Shown here in pieces: positions 19,014-27,657 of a DNA stretch of 64,000 nt. The notes under the pieces are model-generated. The model was not told the origin of the DNA. It did not search any database and was given only the letters and a program-made list of their open reading frames with translations. Within the stretch, counting starts at the first letter, position 1; every line of letters begins with the position of its first letter. Origin of the DNA: Deltaproteobacteria bacterium (GTDB lineage: Bacteria > Desulfobacterota > Desulfobulbia > Desulfobulbales > Desulfurivibrionaceae); assembly GCA_021847425.1 (NCBI GenBank), contig JAJZRF010000001.1, forward strand, positions 1 through 64,000, in the 5' to 3' direction. The position numbers were made by a program, and so were the translations under genes.

Positions 19014-19418
19014 CTAAACAGCCCCGTTCATCTCGAAATAATGGGCAAGGCCGAGGATGAACTCCAGGCAGATGGCCACCACGAAATAGAAACGCAGCGT
19101 TCTGCTGAGCGGCAGCCGCTCCTTGACCAGCCGCTGCAGAACGGCGACAATAATCAGCGTGGCTCCCAGGTTGATCGGCGCCACGGACAGCACATGGATC
19201 ATGGTTTCCACCATTGAATGCAGGGCCTGCCCGGGGAAGTAACGGACACTGGCCAGCAGATAGACGACAGCCAGGAGGGACAGGGAAATTTGCTCCCGTA
19301 TTTTTGGTTGAAATCGCAAAAAACCGCGATTACAACAGTTATTGCTTGGGGACTCTTCGATTTCGTGTCGCGGACCTGTGACTTTTTCCCCTTTTTGCGA
19401 GTCCATCATTTTTTGCAT
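19014..19418 (-). CDS. Small membrane protein of unknown function
   Basis: Up to 134 residues. Residues about 44-60, 70-98 and 106-126 are hydrophobic (SLLAVVYLLASVRYFPG; VLSVAPINLGATLIIVAVL; FYFVVAICLEFILGLAHYF), so three inner-membrane helices are likely. The first 40 residues are polar and cysteine-containing with no good ribosome binding site, so the true start may be internal. I do not recognise the family. It diverges from the unknown gene at 19497. Confidence 0.5.
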   Translation of the reverse strand: MQKMMDSQKGEKVTGPRHEIEESPSNNCCNRGFLRFQPKIREQISLSLLAVVYLLASVRYFPGQALHSMVETMIHVLSVAPINLGATLIIVAVLQRLVKERLPLSRTLRFYFVVAICLEFILGLAHYFEMNGAV

Positions 19419-19496
19419 GCGCAGCCTGTTGTTGATTTTTTTCTCGATGATCCCCAGCCCGGGGAGAATTCCAGCCCATTGTAACAGGAATTACAA

Positions 19497-20591
19497 ATGA
19501 CACAATCGCTCAACGCCCTTTTTTCTCCGGAAACAAGTCCCCATCCCGCCGAGTTACAGCCCTTCCGGCTCCTGTGCGACTCTCTCTTTTTCTATGCCCT
19601 GCCGGACAGCAGCTCTCCCCTGCCCGACAAAGCCGGACAGCAGCAACCCTGGACGGGATACACCCCGGTGCATCTTTCCGAAAAAGAACAAGCCCGCTTC
19701 CAGTCCCTTGCCCATGAACTCAAGGGCCATGAAGTCGAATTCCATGGCGGGCTCCTTGCCTCTCTTTCCGCGGCGCACACCGACCGGGACGAGGCTTCGT
19801 CCGGCGCGCTGGCTTCCAGCCTGCGCGCCGGCGCAAAACCTGCCGACCCGCAAAAGGCGGAGGACGAAGCGCTCTGGCAGGCCATGCTCATTCTGAAACT
19901 GGCGGAGATGTTTCGGGAGGAGCAACGGGAAATCACCCAGGGGTTCCTGGCCATCTCGGATAAAGAGGCCGAACTTTTTGCCGCCATCCGGGGCGAGGAG
20001 ACGGAAGAAGGGGGGGAGGACGAAGAAGAAAAGCAGGCGCTGGGGGAGCTTGCCGCAGCCACGGCGGTGAGCGGCCCGACGATCAACCTGGTCCGGCTGG
20101 CCAGGGCCTGGGGATGCCTCTACCTCCGGGATGCCAAGGCAAAGGAGATCCCCCTGCTGGTCACGACCCACCAGGAACTCCAGGGCTTACTCACCGAGGC
20201 TTACGAGGCTCTCACCGGCAGGGTCCCCAGGCAGCTGGTCAGCCTGGCCCTGCCGAACCGGACAGGAAGCGAGGACGATGACGCCCTGCTTGAAAGATTC
20301 AGGACGGACACCGAGGCCGCCAGGGAACATTTCAGCCGGTTGCTGCTCGGGGTTGGAGCAGGCGGGACCATCGCCGCCGAACGGCTAACAGAGCTGCAAG
20401 GGGCAGGAAACGACCTGAACCGGACGGCCCTGCCTTTTCTGCAAAACAGCCCCGACGAAAAGGCCATGCGCTTTTATGCCTATGAGGGAACCTCGTTTCG
20501 AGATCTTTTTGCCAGACTGAGCGGCGCCCGAGTCGCCGAACCGCGGAAAGACACGGAGACAACCACCGCTCTTCTCGCGGTTCTGGGCTGA
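19497..20591 (+). CDS. Unknown 364-residue cytoplasmic protein
   Basis: No signal peptide or membrane segment is visible. The protein is mostly helical by composition, with an acidic stretch (about residues 163-180, rich in Glu and Gly) splitting it in two. The sequence after it, INLVRLARAWGCLYLRD, and the ending FYAYEGTSFRDLFARLSG are the most distinctive parts. No catalytic motif could be recognised. Base composition and codon use resemble neighbouring genes, so it is not obviously acquired. The universal stress protein gene converges with it nine bases away. Confidence 0.7.
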   Translation: MTQSLNALFSPETSPHPAELQPFRLLCDSLFFYALPDSSSPLPDKAGQQQPWTGYTPVHLSEKEQARFQSLAHELKGHEVEFHGGLLASLSAAHTDRDEASSGALASSLRAGAKPADPQKAEDEALWQAMLILKLAEMFREEQREITQGFLAISDKEAELFAAIRGEETEEGGEDEEEKQALGELAAATAVSGPTINLVRLARAWGCLYLRDAKAKEIPLLVTTHQELQGLLTEAYEALTGRVPRQLVSLALPNRTGSEDDDALLERFRTDTEAAREHFSRLLLGVGAGGTIAAERLTELQGAGNDLNRTALPFLQNSPDEKAMRFYAYEGTSFRDLFARLSGARVAEPRKDTETTTALLAVLG

Positions 20592-20599
20592 TTAGCCGT

Positions 20600-21046
20600 C
20601 TACCGGTAGGGGTTGATGGTCAGCACCGGACAGGGCGCGGTCTTGACGATCTTTTCCGCCACGCTGCCAAAGAGGATCTTGTCCAGTCCCTTGTAGCCAT
20701 GGGTGCCCATGACAATCATGTCAGCCTTCTCTTCCCCTGCAAAGCGATTGATCTCCTCGACCACGTCGCCGCTCAGGACCGCCGTGCTGTGCGGAACCGA
20801 ACCGTTGAGGGTTTCCGCCGCGAAACTCTTCATTTTTTCCTCGGCGCTCTTGACCATCTCTTCCTCAAGCTGGATGATGGGTATATGGGGCACGAAAAAA
20901 CCGGAATAATCGTCAAAGCTCTGCACCACAAAAACAACAATCAGCTCCGCCTTGAATCTGCCGGCAACGTCGGCGGCCATGCGGAGAACTTTCTGCGAAT
21001 TCTCTGAAAAATCCACGGGAACCAGAATTTTTTTAATTTCTTTCAT
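20600..21046 (-). CDS. Universal stress protein (UspA family)
   Basis: 148 residues, normal size. It begins with the family start KKILVPVDFSENSQKVL and ends with the ATP-binding loop GTHGYKGLDKILFGS (G-x2-G-x9-G-S pattern) and VKTAPCPVLTINPY. ATP-binding Usp proteins respond to starvation and redox stress. A single gene, with a good AGGGGAAAT ribosome binding site before the ATG. Confidence 0.95.
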   Translation of the reverse strand: MKEIKKILVPVDFSENSQKVLRMAADVAGRFKAELIVVFVVQSFDDYSGFFVPHIPIIQLEEEMVKSAEEKMKSFAAETLNGSVPHSTAVLSGDVVEEINRFAGEEKADMIVMGTHGYKGLDKILFGSVAEKIVKTAPCPVLTINPYR

Positions 21047-21177
21047 TTCCCCTCCTTATGGTATAGATGTCAAACTTTAGCTACGATTGCGACCTGGTCG
21101 AGCCTGGGCGCATTATCCTCTCTCCATGATCAGGCTAGCAGAATGCTTTTCCCCTTGTCAACAGGAGAGACTCCCCC

Positions 21178-23175
21178 TTGAATCCGCGCCCAGAGCAAAG
21201 CCAGATGTCCACTTCCCTGTCAGAGGCCATGGCCGATATCTTTGCCGCAGGCGGCATCCTGGCCCAAAAGCTGCCCGGTTACGAATCGCGCCCCAGCCAG
21301 CTGCGCATGGCTGAAGCCATTGGCGCCACCCTGGAGCTGGAAGAAGGCGAAAAACCGGGCCAACCGGGGATGCTGGCGGTCGAGGCGGGCACCGGCACGG
21401 GCAAGACCCTGGCCTATCTGGTTCCGGCCATCTTGAGCGGCCGGAAGGTGGTGGTTTCCACCAATACCCTGAACCTGCAGGATCAGATCCTCACCAAGGA
21501 AATCCCCTTCATCAAAAAACATCTGGCCCCGAGGCTGAACGTGCTCTGCATCAAGGGGAGGCAGAACTACCTCTGCCTCTACCGCTGGCAGCAGTTCCTC
21601 GCCTCGCCCCAGCGCAATCTCTTTGCCGACGACCGCGACACCCAGCGGATCGCCGACTGGCTTGAAGAAACCGAGACCGGCGACCGCAGCGAACTGGCCT
21701 GGCTGGCGGACAATGCCCCGCTCTGGCAGACAATCACCGCCTCGACCAGCCAGTGCCTGGGCGGGAACTGCCCGGACGGTTCCGCCTGCTTTATCACCCG
21801 GCTGCGCAAGAAGGCGGGCCTGGCCCAGCTGCTGGTGGTCAACCACCACCTCTTTTTTTCCGATCTTGCCCTGCGCCGTTTCGGCCATGCCGAGGTCCTG
21901 CCCCGCTACGAATCGGTGATCTTCGACGAGGCCCATCATCTGGAAGGGGTGGCAACCCGCTACTTCGGCACCTCCTTCAGCCATTATCAGGTGATCGATC
22001 TGGTAAAAGACCTGGAGACTGCGGCCCAGGCCGATCTGGTTGGCCGCGCCAGGGAAGGGGTGGTGCAGACCGCCAGGGCGCTGGCCAAGCAGATCGATCT
22101 CTTTGCCGAGCTTTTCCCCAAGGAGCGGGGCCGTTTTTCCCTGCTGCAATTCATCGAGCGGTTCCCGGGCTGGGAAGAAGAGCGGCAGCGGTTCGCCGAC
22201 CAGATCAAGGGGCTCTGCAACCAATTGGCCAAGGCGGCCGTGAGCGGGGAGTCCTGGCTGGGCATGCAGCGCAGGGCGGAAGAGATGCTGACCGCCTTCA
22301 CCACTATTACCGAAGCGCGGGACACCTCCTCGGTCTACTGGTACGAGCGGCGGGAGAAAACCGTGGCCCTTTCCGCCTCGCCCATCGACATCGCCGGCGA
22401 GCTGCAGGATTTTCTCTACGAGCAGGTCCGGAACGTGATCTTCACCTCGGCTACGCTGACCACGGACAACACCTTCACCTACTTTTTCAGCCGCCTCGGC
22501 CTGCCCTCCGACACCCCGGCCCTGACCCTGGCCACCCCCTTTGATTACGAAAAGCGCACCCTGCTGTTCGTGCCGGGCAAGGGGTTTCCCGAGCCCACGG
22601 CCCGGGAGTTTCCAGCGGCAAGCCAGCAGCTGATGCAGGAACTGATCACCGCCGCCAATGGCAGAACCCTGCTGCTGTTCACCAGCCTCAGCGCCATGCG
22701 TGCGGCCCACGAGGTTCTCCTGGCCCGGCTGCCATTTCCGGTGCTGGTGCAGGGAGAGGCGCCCAAGGCCCGGCTGCTGGAGCAGTTCCGCGACCAGACC
22801 CATTCCGTGCTCCTGGCCGTGGCCAGCTTCTGGGAGGGGGTGGATGTGGTGGGCGAATCGCTCAGCTGCGTGATCATCGACAAACTTCCGTTTGAAGTCC
22901 CCTCGGACCCTGTTATTATGGCCCGCATGGAACGGATCAAAAACGAGGGCGGCAACCCCTTCTTCGATTTCCAGATTCCCCGCGCCATCCTGACCCTGCG
23001 CCAGGGCGTGGGCCGGTTGCTGCGCAGCTCCACCGACCGGGGGATTCTGGCCATCTGCGATGTCCGCCTATTCAGCAAGCAGTACGGCAGACTTTTCCTG
23101 AAAAGCCTGCCCACAAGCCCGATCTGCCGCGAAATTGCGCCGGTGCGGGATTTTTTTTCGGAGAAAAACCCATGA
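21178..23175 (+). CDS. ATP-dependent DNA helicase, DinG/XPD (Rad3) family
   Basis: 665 residues. Helicase motifs in order: Walker A AGTGTGKTLAYLVPA, the Fe-S-type cysteines (NYLC; STSQCLGGNCPDGSACF, four cysteines), DEAH box VIFDEAHHLEG, motif III FTSATLTTDNTF, and motif VI ILTLRQGVGRLLRS. These 5'-3' Fe-S helicases act in repair and R-loop removal. TTG at 21178 is chosen because AGGAGA lies upstream at good spacing; the ATG nine codons in has no such site. The stop overlaps the next start by four bases. Confidence 0.92.
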   Translation: MNPRPEQSQMSTSLSEAMADIFAAGGILAQKLPGYESRPSQLRMAEAIGATLELEEGEKPGQPGMLAVEAGTGTGKTLAYLVPAILSGRKVVVSTNTLNLQDQILTKEIPFIKKHLAPRLNVLCIKGRQNYLCLYRWQQFLASPQRNLFADDRDTQRIADWLEETETGDRSELAWLADNAPLWQTITASTSQCLGGNCPDGSACFITRLRKKAGLAQLLVVNHHLFFSDLALRRFGHAEVLPRYESVIFDEAHHLEGVATRYFGTSFSHYQVIDLVKDLETAAQADLVGRAREGVVQTARALAKQIDLFAELFPKERGRFSLLQFIERFPGWEEERQRFADQIKGLCNQLAKAAVSGESWLGMQRRAEEMLTAFTTITEARDTSSVYWYERREKTVALSASPIDIAGELQDFLYEQVRNVIFTSATLTTDNTFTYFFSRLGLPSDTPALTLATPFDYEKRTLLFVPGKGFPEPTAREFPAASQQLMQELITAANGRTLLLFTSLSAMRAAHEVLLARLPFPVLVQGEAPKARLLEQFRDQTHSVLLAVASFWEGVDVVGESLSCVIIDKLPFEVPSDPVIMARMERIKNEGGNPFFDFQIPRAILTLRQGVGRLLRSSTDRGILAICDVRLFSKQYGRLFLKSLPTSPICREIAPVRDFFSEKNP

Positions 23176-24152
23176 ACAACGGCGAGCTGCTTGCACTCTT
23201 CAAAGAACAGGCCTCCAGGATCGACGCGGTTATGGAGGCGGATCTGACCATCGTCGAAAGTCCGCTCCTGAGCCAAATCATCCGGCATGCCATTTTCCAG
23301 GGCGGCAAGCGCATCCGCCCCCTGCTCACCCTGCTCGCTGCAAGCCTGGTTGGCGATCCCCCCCCGGATACGGCGCGGCTGGCCATTTCTTTCGAGTATC
23401 TCCACGCGGCAAGCCTCTTGCACGACGATGTCATCGACCATGCCACCCTGCGGCGGGGCGCTGAAACCGCCAACACCATCTGGGGCATGGAGCCGGTCAT
23501 CCTGGCCGGGGATTATCTGCATGCCCATGCCATGGCCCTGGCCAGCGAGGTTGGCGGCCCGGCGGCCATGGCCCTCATCGGCCGCGCCACCGCGGCCATG
23601 GTCGAGTCGGAATTTATGCAGATGCAGAACGCCCAGGAGATCCTCATCGCGGAAGAAAAATATTTTCAGGTCCTGATGGGCAAAACCGCCGCCCTCATTG
23701 CCGCGGCCTGCGAGGCTGGCATTGCTCACAATCACGGCACAGCCTCGCAACGGCTCGCCCTGCGCACCTACGGGGCCAACCTGGGTCTGGCCTTCCAGAT
23801 CGTGGACGACCTGCTCGATTATCTGGGCGACCCGGCAAAAACCGGCAAGGCGGTGGGCAACGATTTCCAGGAGGGCAAGATGACCCTGCCCCTGATCAAA
23901 ACCCTGGAGCGGGCCGAGGCCAAGGACCGCGAGGTTCTGATCGGGCTGCTCAAGGCAACCCCGCAGGAGCGCCGTCGGCAGCTGGCCACGGCCCACGGCC
24001 TGATAGAAAAATATCAGGGCTTCTCCCTGGCCAGGGCCCAGGCTGAGTCGCTGCTTGCCGAAGCCCTTGCCGGTTTGACTATCTTTGGCGAGGCAAAAGC
24101 AAAAGAATCCCTGGCCGGTCTGGCCCATTATGTCTTGAGCCGGGACAAATAG
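23172..24152 (+). CDS. Long-chain polyprenyl diphosphate synthase
   Basis: 326 residues. The two aspartate-rich motifs are clear: HAASLLHDDVIDHATLRRG (first) and LAFQIVDDLLDYLGD (second), with GGKRIRPLLTLLAA for substrate binding. It extends farnesyl-type diphosphates, probably to the side chain of menaquinone. Product length cannot be fixed from sequence. An ATGA overlap couples it to the helicase, and the deacetylase-like gene follows two bases after its stop. Confidence 0.92.
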   Translation: MNNGELLALFKEQASRIDAVMEADLTIVESPLLSQIIRHAIFQGGKRIRPLLTLLAASLVGDPPPDTARLAISFEYLHAASLLHDDVIDHATLRRGAETANTIWGMEPVILAGDYLHAHAMALASEVGGPAAMALIGRATAAMVESEFMQMQNAQEILIAEEKYFQVLMGKTAALIAAACEAGIAHNHGTASQRLALRTYGANLGLAFQIVDDLLDYLGDPAKTGKAVGNDFQEGKMTLPLIKTLERAEAKDREVLIGLLKATPQERRRQLATAHGLIEKYQGFSLARAQAESLLAEALAGLTIFGEAKAKESLAGLAHYVLSRDK

Positions 24153-24154
24153 CC

Positions 24155-25132
24155 ATGCCCAGGGCTTCCTCGAAAAAACCCGCCCGGAAAGGCGCCAGAA
24201 AGAAGACGGCCAGGCGTCTCGGACTCTTCTGCCTCTTTCTTTTTGTGGCCGCGACCCTGGCCGCCGGATTCTATTTCATGTTCCTCTATCCTGGGCAACA
24301 GCACGAAACCCCGTTGCCCCTGCTGAGCGGGCAGTCCAAGAACATGCCCAAGCACCAAAAGGCGGAGCCGCTATCAGGCCAGACGGCTCGGCTCTACGAG
24401 GAGCCCACCCTGCCCCGCCAGGCGCCTCCGGCCGCAACCCGGCATAAGAAGCCGGAGCAAAAATCTCTTCAGGGCAAGCCCCTTGTCGCCATTGTCATTG
24501 ACGATATGGGGTACCGGCAGAATACCGGCAAGGCTCTTGTCGCCCTTGACCTGCCCCTTTCCTTCTCCTTCCTGCCCTTCACCCCATTTTCCGTTGAGCT
24601 GCAAAAGGAGGCCCGGGCCAGAGGCCGGGACATCCTCCTCCACCTGCCCCTTGAGCCCATGGACCCAAAATGGAATCCCGGCCCCGGCGCCTTGACCACG
24701 GCCATGGACCCGGAAACCATGAAAACCGTCTTCCACGACGACCTGCAAGCGGTCCCCAACGCCATCGGGATCAACAACCACATGGGTTCCCGCTTTACCG
24801 CCAACCCCCAGGCCATGCGGACCCTGCTGGCCCTGGTGCGGACGCGTAATCTTTTTTTCCTCGACAGCGTGACCATATCCCAGAGCGTTGCCTACGATCT
24901 CGCCCGGGAAATGGGGATAAAGGCAGAGCGCCGCACCGTTTTTCTCGACAACGACCAGAGCCCGGACAAGATCCGGGCCCAGCTCGACCTTCTTCTCCGC
25001 CTCGCCGGGGAGCATGGTCAGGCCGTGGGCATCGGCCACCCCTATCCGGCCACGGTGGAGGCCCTGCGCGGGTATCAGGCCCAGTTGCGCACCCGGGCCG
25101 AAATGGTCCCCATCCACCGCCTCGTTCACTGA
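24155..25132 (+). CDS. Divergent polysaccharide deacetylase family protein (YibQ-like)
   Basis: 325 residues. A Lys/Arg-rich start is followed by one membrane helix (about 29-50), a Pro/Gln/Lys linker, and the domain from residue 108: PLVAIVIDDMGYRQNTGKAL, LPLSFSFLPFTPFS, LLHLPLEPMDP, NAIGINNHMGSRFTANP and VGIGHPYPATVEAL. This is the divergent deacetylase fold anchored to the inner membrane and facing the periplasm. Enzyme activity in the family is poorly defined. Confidence 0.9.
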   Translation: MPRASSKKPARKGARKKTARRLGLFCLFLFVAATLAAGFYFMFLYPGQQHETPLPLLSGQSKNMPKHQKAEPLSGQTARLYEEPTLPRQAPPAATRHKKPEQKSLQGKPLVAIVIDDMGYRQNTGKALVALDLPLSFSFLPFTPFSVELQKEARARGRDILLHLPLEPMDPKWNPGPGALTTAMDPETMKTVFHDDLQAVPNAIGINNHMGSRFTANPQAMRTLLALVRTRNLFFLDSVTISQSVAYDLAREMGIKAERRTVFLDNDQSPDKIRAQLDLLLRLAGEHGQAVGIGHPYPATVEALRGYQAQLRTRAEMVPIHRLVH

Positions 25133-25265
25133 AGGACCAGCTGCTTTTTATTTTCCTGCTCGCCCTGTCGCCAATTCTCGATTACACTCCTGAAATTCAT
25201 TCAGGAGAGACGCTGCAACCCCTGTGCCTCTCCTGTTTTGCCCGTGCAGGAGAATGATAGAAACC

Positions 25266-26078
25266 ATGCCGCCCATCATCACCTTGACCACCGATTTCGG
25301 CCTGCAGGATGAATATGTGGGGGTCATGAAGGGCATCCTTGCCGCACAGGCCCCGCAAGCGCAGCTCGTCGACATCTGCCATCATGTTGCCCCCCAGGAT
25401 ATTTGCCAGGCCTCCTTTCTCCTCCAGGCGGCCGCCCCCTGTTTTCCCGCGGGCACCATCCATCTGGCCGTTGTCGATCCGGGGGTGGGAACCCCGCGAA
25501 AACTCCTGATTCTGCGGGCCATGGACCAGTACTTCGTCGCGCCGGACAACGGGTTGCTCACCCCTTTTCTTGCCGAACCCCTGTTTCAGGCCGCCGTGTT
25601 CATCGACTGCCCGCACCTGTACCGCCAGCCCCTGAGCGCCACCTTTCAGGGGAGGGACATCCTCGCCCCGGTTGCCGCGGCCCTGGCCAATGGCGCAGAC
25701 CTCTCCCGCCTTGGCGCTCAAGCGTTTAAGGAAAATCTTACAAAACTTGCATCCCCCACCTTGCAAATTGACCGGATTCGTGGCAACATAGCCGGGTCCG
25801 TGGTCCATATCGACCACTTCGGCAACCTGACCACGAATGTCCACCAGCGTGATCTTGCCGAACTGACAGCTGATCCGGCTTCCATCCAGGTCGTTCATAA
25901 AAAACGGCACGTGACCGGCTTGGCAGGCGCGTACGCCTCATCGGCGGACGGGCAGATTTTGGCGCTCATCGGCAGCCGCGGCTATCTTGAACTGGCGGCA
26001 ACCAATGACAATGCCGCCCGGATTCTCGGAGCGGAGGTACATGACCCTGTGCGGGTGAGCCGAGGAAGGAAAGCGTAA
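25266..26078 (+). CDS. S-adenosylmethionine hydrolase/hydroxide adenosyltransferase (DUF62)
   Basis: About 270 residues. The family signatures are ITLTTDFGLQDEYVGVMKG at the start, VDICHHVAPQDICQASFLL, HLAVVDPGVGTPRKLL, FVAPDNGLLTPFL, TFQGRDILAPVAAALANG and VVHIDHFGNLTTNV. It splits SAM to adenosine and methionine with hydroxide, related to fluorinases; the biological role is unclear. An in-frame GTG at 25224 and ATG at 25254 precede; ATG at 25266 fits the conserved start, with AGGAG 13 bases upstream. Confidence 0.9.
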   Translation: MPPIITLTTDFGLQDEYVGVMKGILAAQAPQAQLVDICHHVAPQDICQASFLLQAAAPCFPAGTIHLAVVDPGVGTPRKLLILRAMDQYFVAPDNGLLTPFLAEPLFQAAVFIDCPHLYRQPLSATFQGRDILAPVAAALANGADLSRLGAQAFKENLTKLASPTLQIDRIRGNIAGSVVHIDHFGNLTTNVHQRDLAELTADPASIQVVHKKRHVTGLAGAYASSADGQILALIGSRGYLELAATNDNAARILGAEVHDPVRVSRGRKA

Positions 26079-26384
26079 CCCTTTTCCGTTTAGGGGCCGT
26101 GCGAAAACAACTTGTACTATTTTGCCTCGCCTTCCGGCTCGTTATGCCGTTTTGGCAGGACTCGATGTTCAAGTTATTTTTGCTCAACGGCTTACAGGCA
26201 AAACTGCCCGCATGGCTTTGCCGACCGTTCCGAAACAACCCTCGCCGTTGGCACTGCTGTTCTTTTAACCATTTTGCTGCGGCGCCTTAAGCCGTTTAGC
26301 CGTTTCAACGGCAATATAGCATTACGCTCCGGCAGTGACAGCGGAGACGACTTACAGCTTAACTTCAGGTAAGGAACCAGCTCC
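26079..26384. other. Intergenic region, 306 bp, unexplained inverted repeats
   Basis: No convincing gene. The stretch holds several copies of the GCCGTT/AACGGC hexamer pair (for example near 26142, 26188, 26301 and 26310), so a folded RNA or a decayed repeat is possible. Its opening GGGCCGTGCGAAAAC resembles the hairpin after flgH (42892), but the match is short. It should contain the promoter of the arsR-type gene. Confidence 0.3.
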
Positions 26385-26672
26385 ATGCATGACCAACATA
26401 TCGAGGATATCGCCAAGCTCCTCAAGACCATGTCGCACCCCATCCGCCTGAAGATCCTCTGCCTGCTGCAGGACGGAGAACTGACCGTGGGCGATATCCA
26501 CAAAGAGGTGCATACCACCAACGCCAATGTCTCCCAGCATCTCTCCATCCTTCGCAACCAGGGGATAATCGCCTTTCGCAAGGATGCGAACTTCATCTAC
26601 AACCGGATCGCGGAAGGCCGTGTCACCGAGCTGATCAAGACCATGCGGGAACTCTTCTGCCAGATTTCCTGA
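26385..26672 (+). CDS. ArsR-family repressor with SqrR/BigR-like cysteine pair
   Basis: 95 residues. A winged helix with the ArsR recognition block TTNANVSQHLSILRNQGII. The metal-site cysteines of ArsR (ELCVCDL) are absent: the equivalent reads ELTVGDI. Instead, C26 in ILCLLQDGE and C92 in RELFCQIS sit where the persulfide sensors SqrR and BigR carry their two sensing cysteines. The predicted role is a sulfide/persulfide-responsive repressor of the gene 28 bases downstream. The family call is firm; the signal is inference. Confidence 0.85.
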   Translation: MHDQHIEDIAKLLKTMSHPIRLKILCLLQDGELTVGDIHKEVHTTNANVSQHLSILRNQGIIAFRKDANFIYNRIAEGRVTELIKTMRELFCQIS

Positions 26673-26700
26673 TTCCGCACACCACCAAGGAGGTTTCACC

Positions 26701-26919
26701 ATGATCGTCACGGACTGGGTTCATGTTTTTGCCGGCGCTTTCATCCTGATCAGCCTGGCCCTGGGCACCTGGGTACATCCCTACTGGTACTTTTTCACCG
26801 CCTTTGTCGGGGCGAATCTTTTCCAGTACGGCTTCAGCAAATTCTGCCCGCTGGCCATGATCCTCAAAAAACTCGGCGTGCCGGAAAGCCGTTCCGGCAA
26901 GGGCTGCTGCGCCAAATAA
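26701..26919 (+). CDS. DUF2892 (YgaP-type) small membrane protein
   Basis: 72 residues. Two membrane helices (about 6-24 and 29-46), then FSKFCPLAMILKKLGVP, which is the DUF2892 signature with its conserved cysteine, and a C-terminal GKGCCAK. The same domain forms the membrane anchor of the rhodanese YgaP. AAGGAGG lies before the ATG. Its pairing with the two-cysteine ArsR suggests a role in sulfur or persulfide handling. Strong family match. Confidence 0.85.
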   Translation: MIVTDWVHVFAGAFILISLALGTWVHPYWYFFTAFVGANLFQYGFSKFCPLAMILKKLGVPESRSGKGCCAK

Positions 26920-26952
26920 ACCCTCACAACAAACGCCGGCAAGGAAGCGCTG

Positions 26953-27657
26953 CTAACAGGGGGCGGAACCCTTCCGGATTGCCGCGAGAATGGCCTGGCC
27001 AACCGGGATAAAATCCGCCTTGGCCGCGCCAGGATCAGGAGCGTACTCCAGGCACCCCAAAACCGCAATCCGCCCCATCTCGGCGATGGTCCGCATATTG
27101 TCCTCAACCAGCAGCGCATCTTCCCCGGGCGTTGCCTCGGAAAACACCACGCCCAGGACGGGGATATCCCGATGGCGCAGGGCCGCAAGGCTCAGCAGGG
27201 TGTGATTGATGGTGCCCAGGCCGCTTTTGGCCACCAGCAGCGTGGGAATTCTCAGCTCTTCGAGCAGATCGATGAGCAGCAGATCCCGCCGCAGGGGCAC
27301 CATGAGGCCGCCGACCCCCTCCACCACCAGCAGCTCATGGAGACCAAGCATCTCCTGGTATTTCTTGCGGATCAGCTCCGGCTCAACAACCTTCCCTTCC
27401 CGCTCCGCGGCGAGATGGGGCGAGGCGGGCAGCTCAAAATGATAGACCACCTGACTGCCGGCCAACTCCGGAACAAGGGGAAGTCCCGCCATGCGCAGAC
27501 AGTTCCTTAGGTCAGCAGGCGGAGATTCCGGCCCGGTGGCCGCCCATTTCTGATACCCGGCCTTGATCCCCTCTTTGAGGAGAAAACCGAGCAGCAGCCC
27601 GCAGACATGGGTCTTGCCCACATTGGTGTCCGTGCCGGCAACAAAGATCGCGCTCAT
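26953..27657 (-). CDS. bioD: Dethiobiotin synthase
   Basis: 234 residues. P-loop FVAGTDTNVGKTHVCGLLLG at the start, the substrate region GYQKWAATGPES, VVEGVGGLMVPL and VAKSGLGTINHTLLSLAALR. It closes the ureido ring of dethiobiotin using ATP and CO2. Last gene of a bioH-bioC-bioD operon; its ATG overlaps the bioC stop (ATGA). bioF, bioA and bioB are not in this window. Confidence 0.95.
   Translation of the reverse strand: MSAIFVAGTDTNVGKTHVCGLLLGFLLKEGIKAGYQKWAATGPESPPADLRNCLRMAGLPLVPELAGSQVVYHFELPASPHLAAEREGKVVEPELIRKKYQEMLGLHELLVVEGVGGLMVPLRRDLLLIDLLEELRIPTLLVAKSGLGTINHTLLSLAALRHRDIPVLGVVFSEATPGEDALLVEDNMRTIAEMGRIAVLGCLEYAPDPGAAKADFIPVGQAILAAIRKGSAPC

Noticed and set aside
26246-26275. TTGGCACTGCTGTTCTTT as a sigma-54 promoter for the arsR-type gene
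   Set aside because: The GGCAC half fits but the base pair 10 bases later is CT, not GC, so the essential -12 element is missing.
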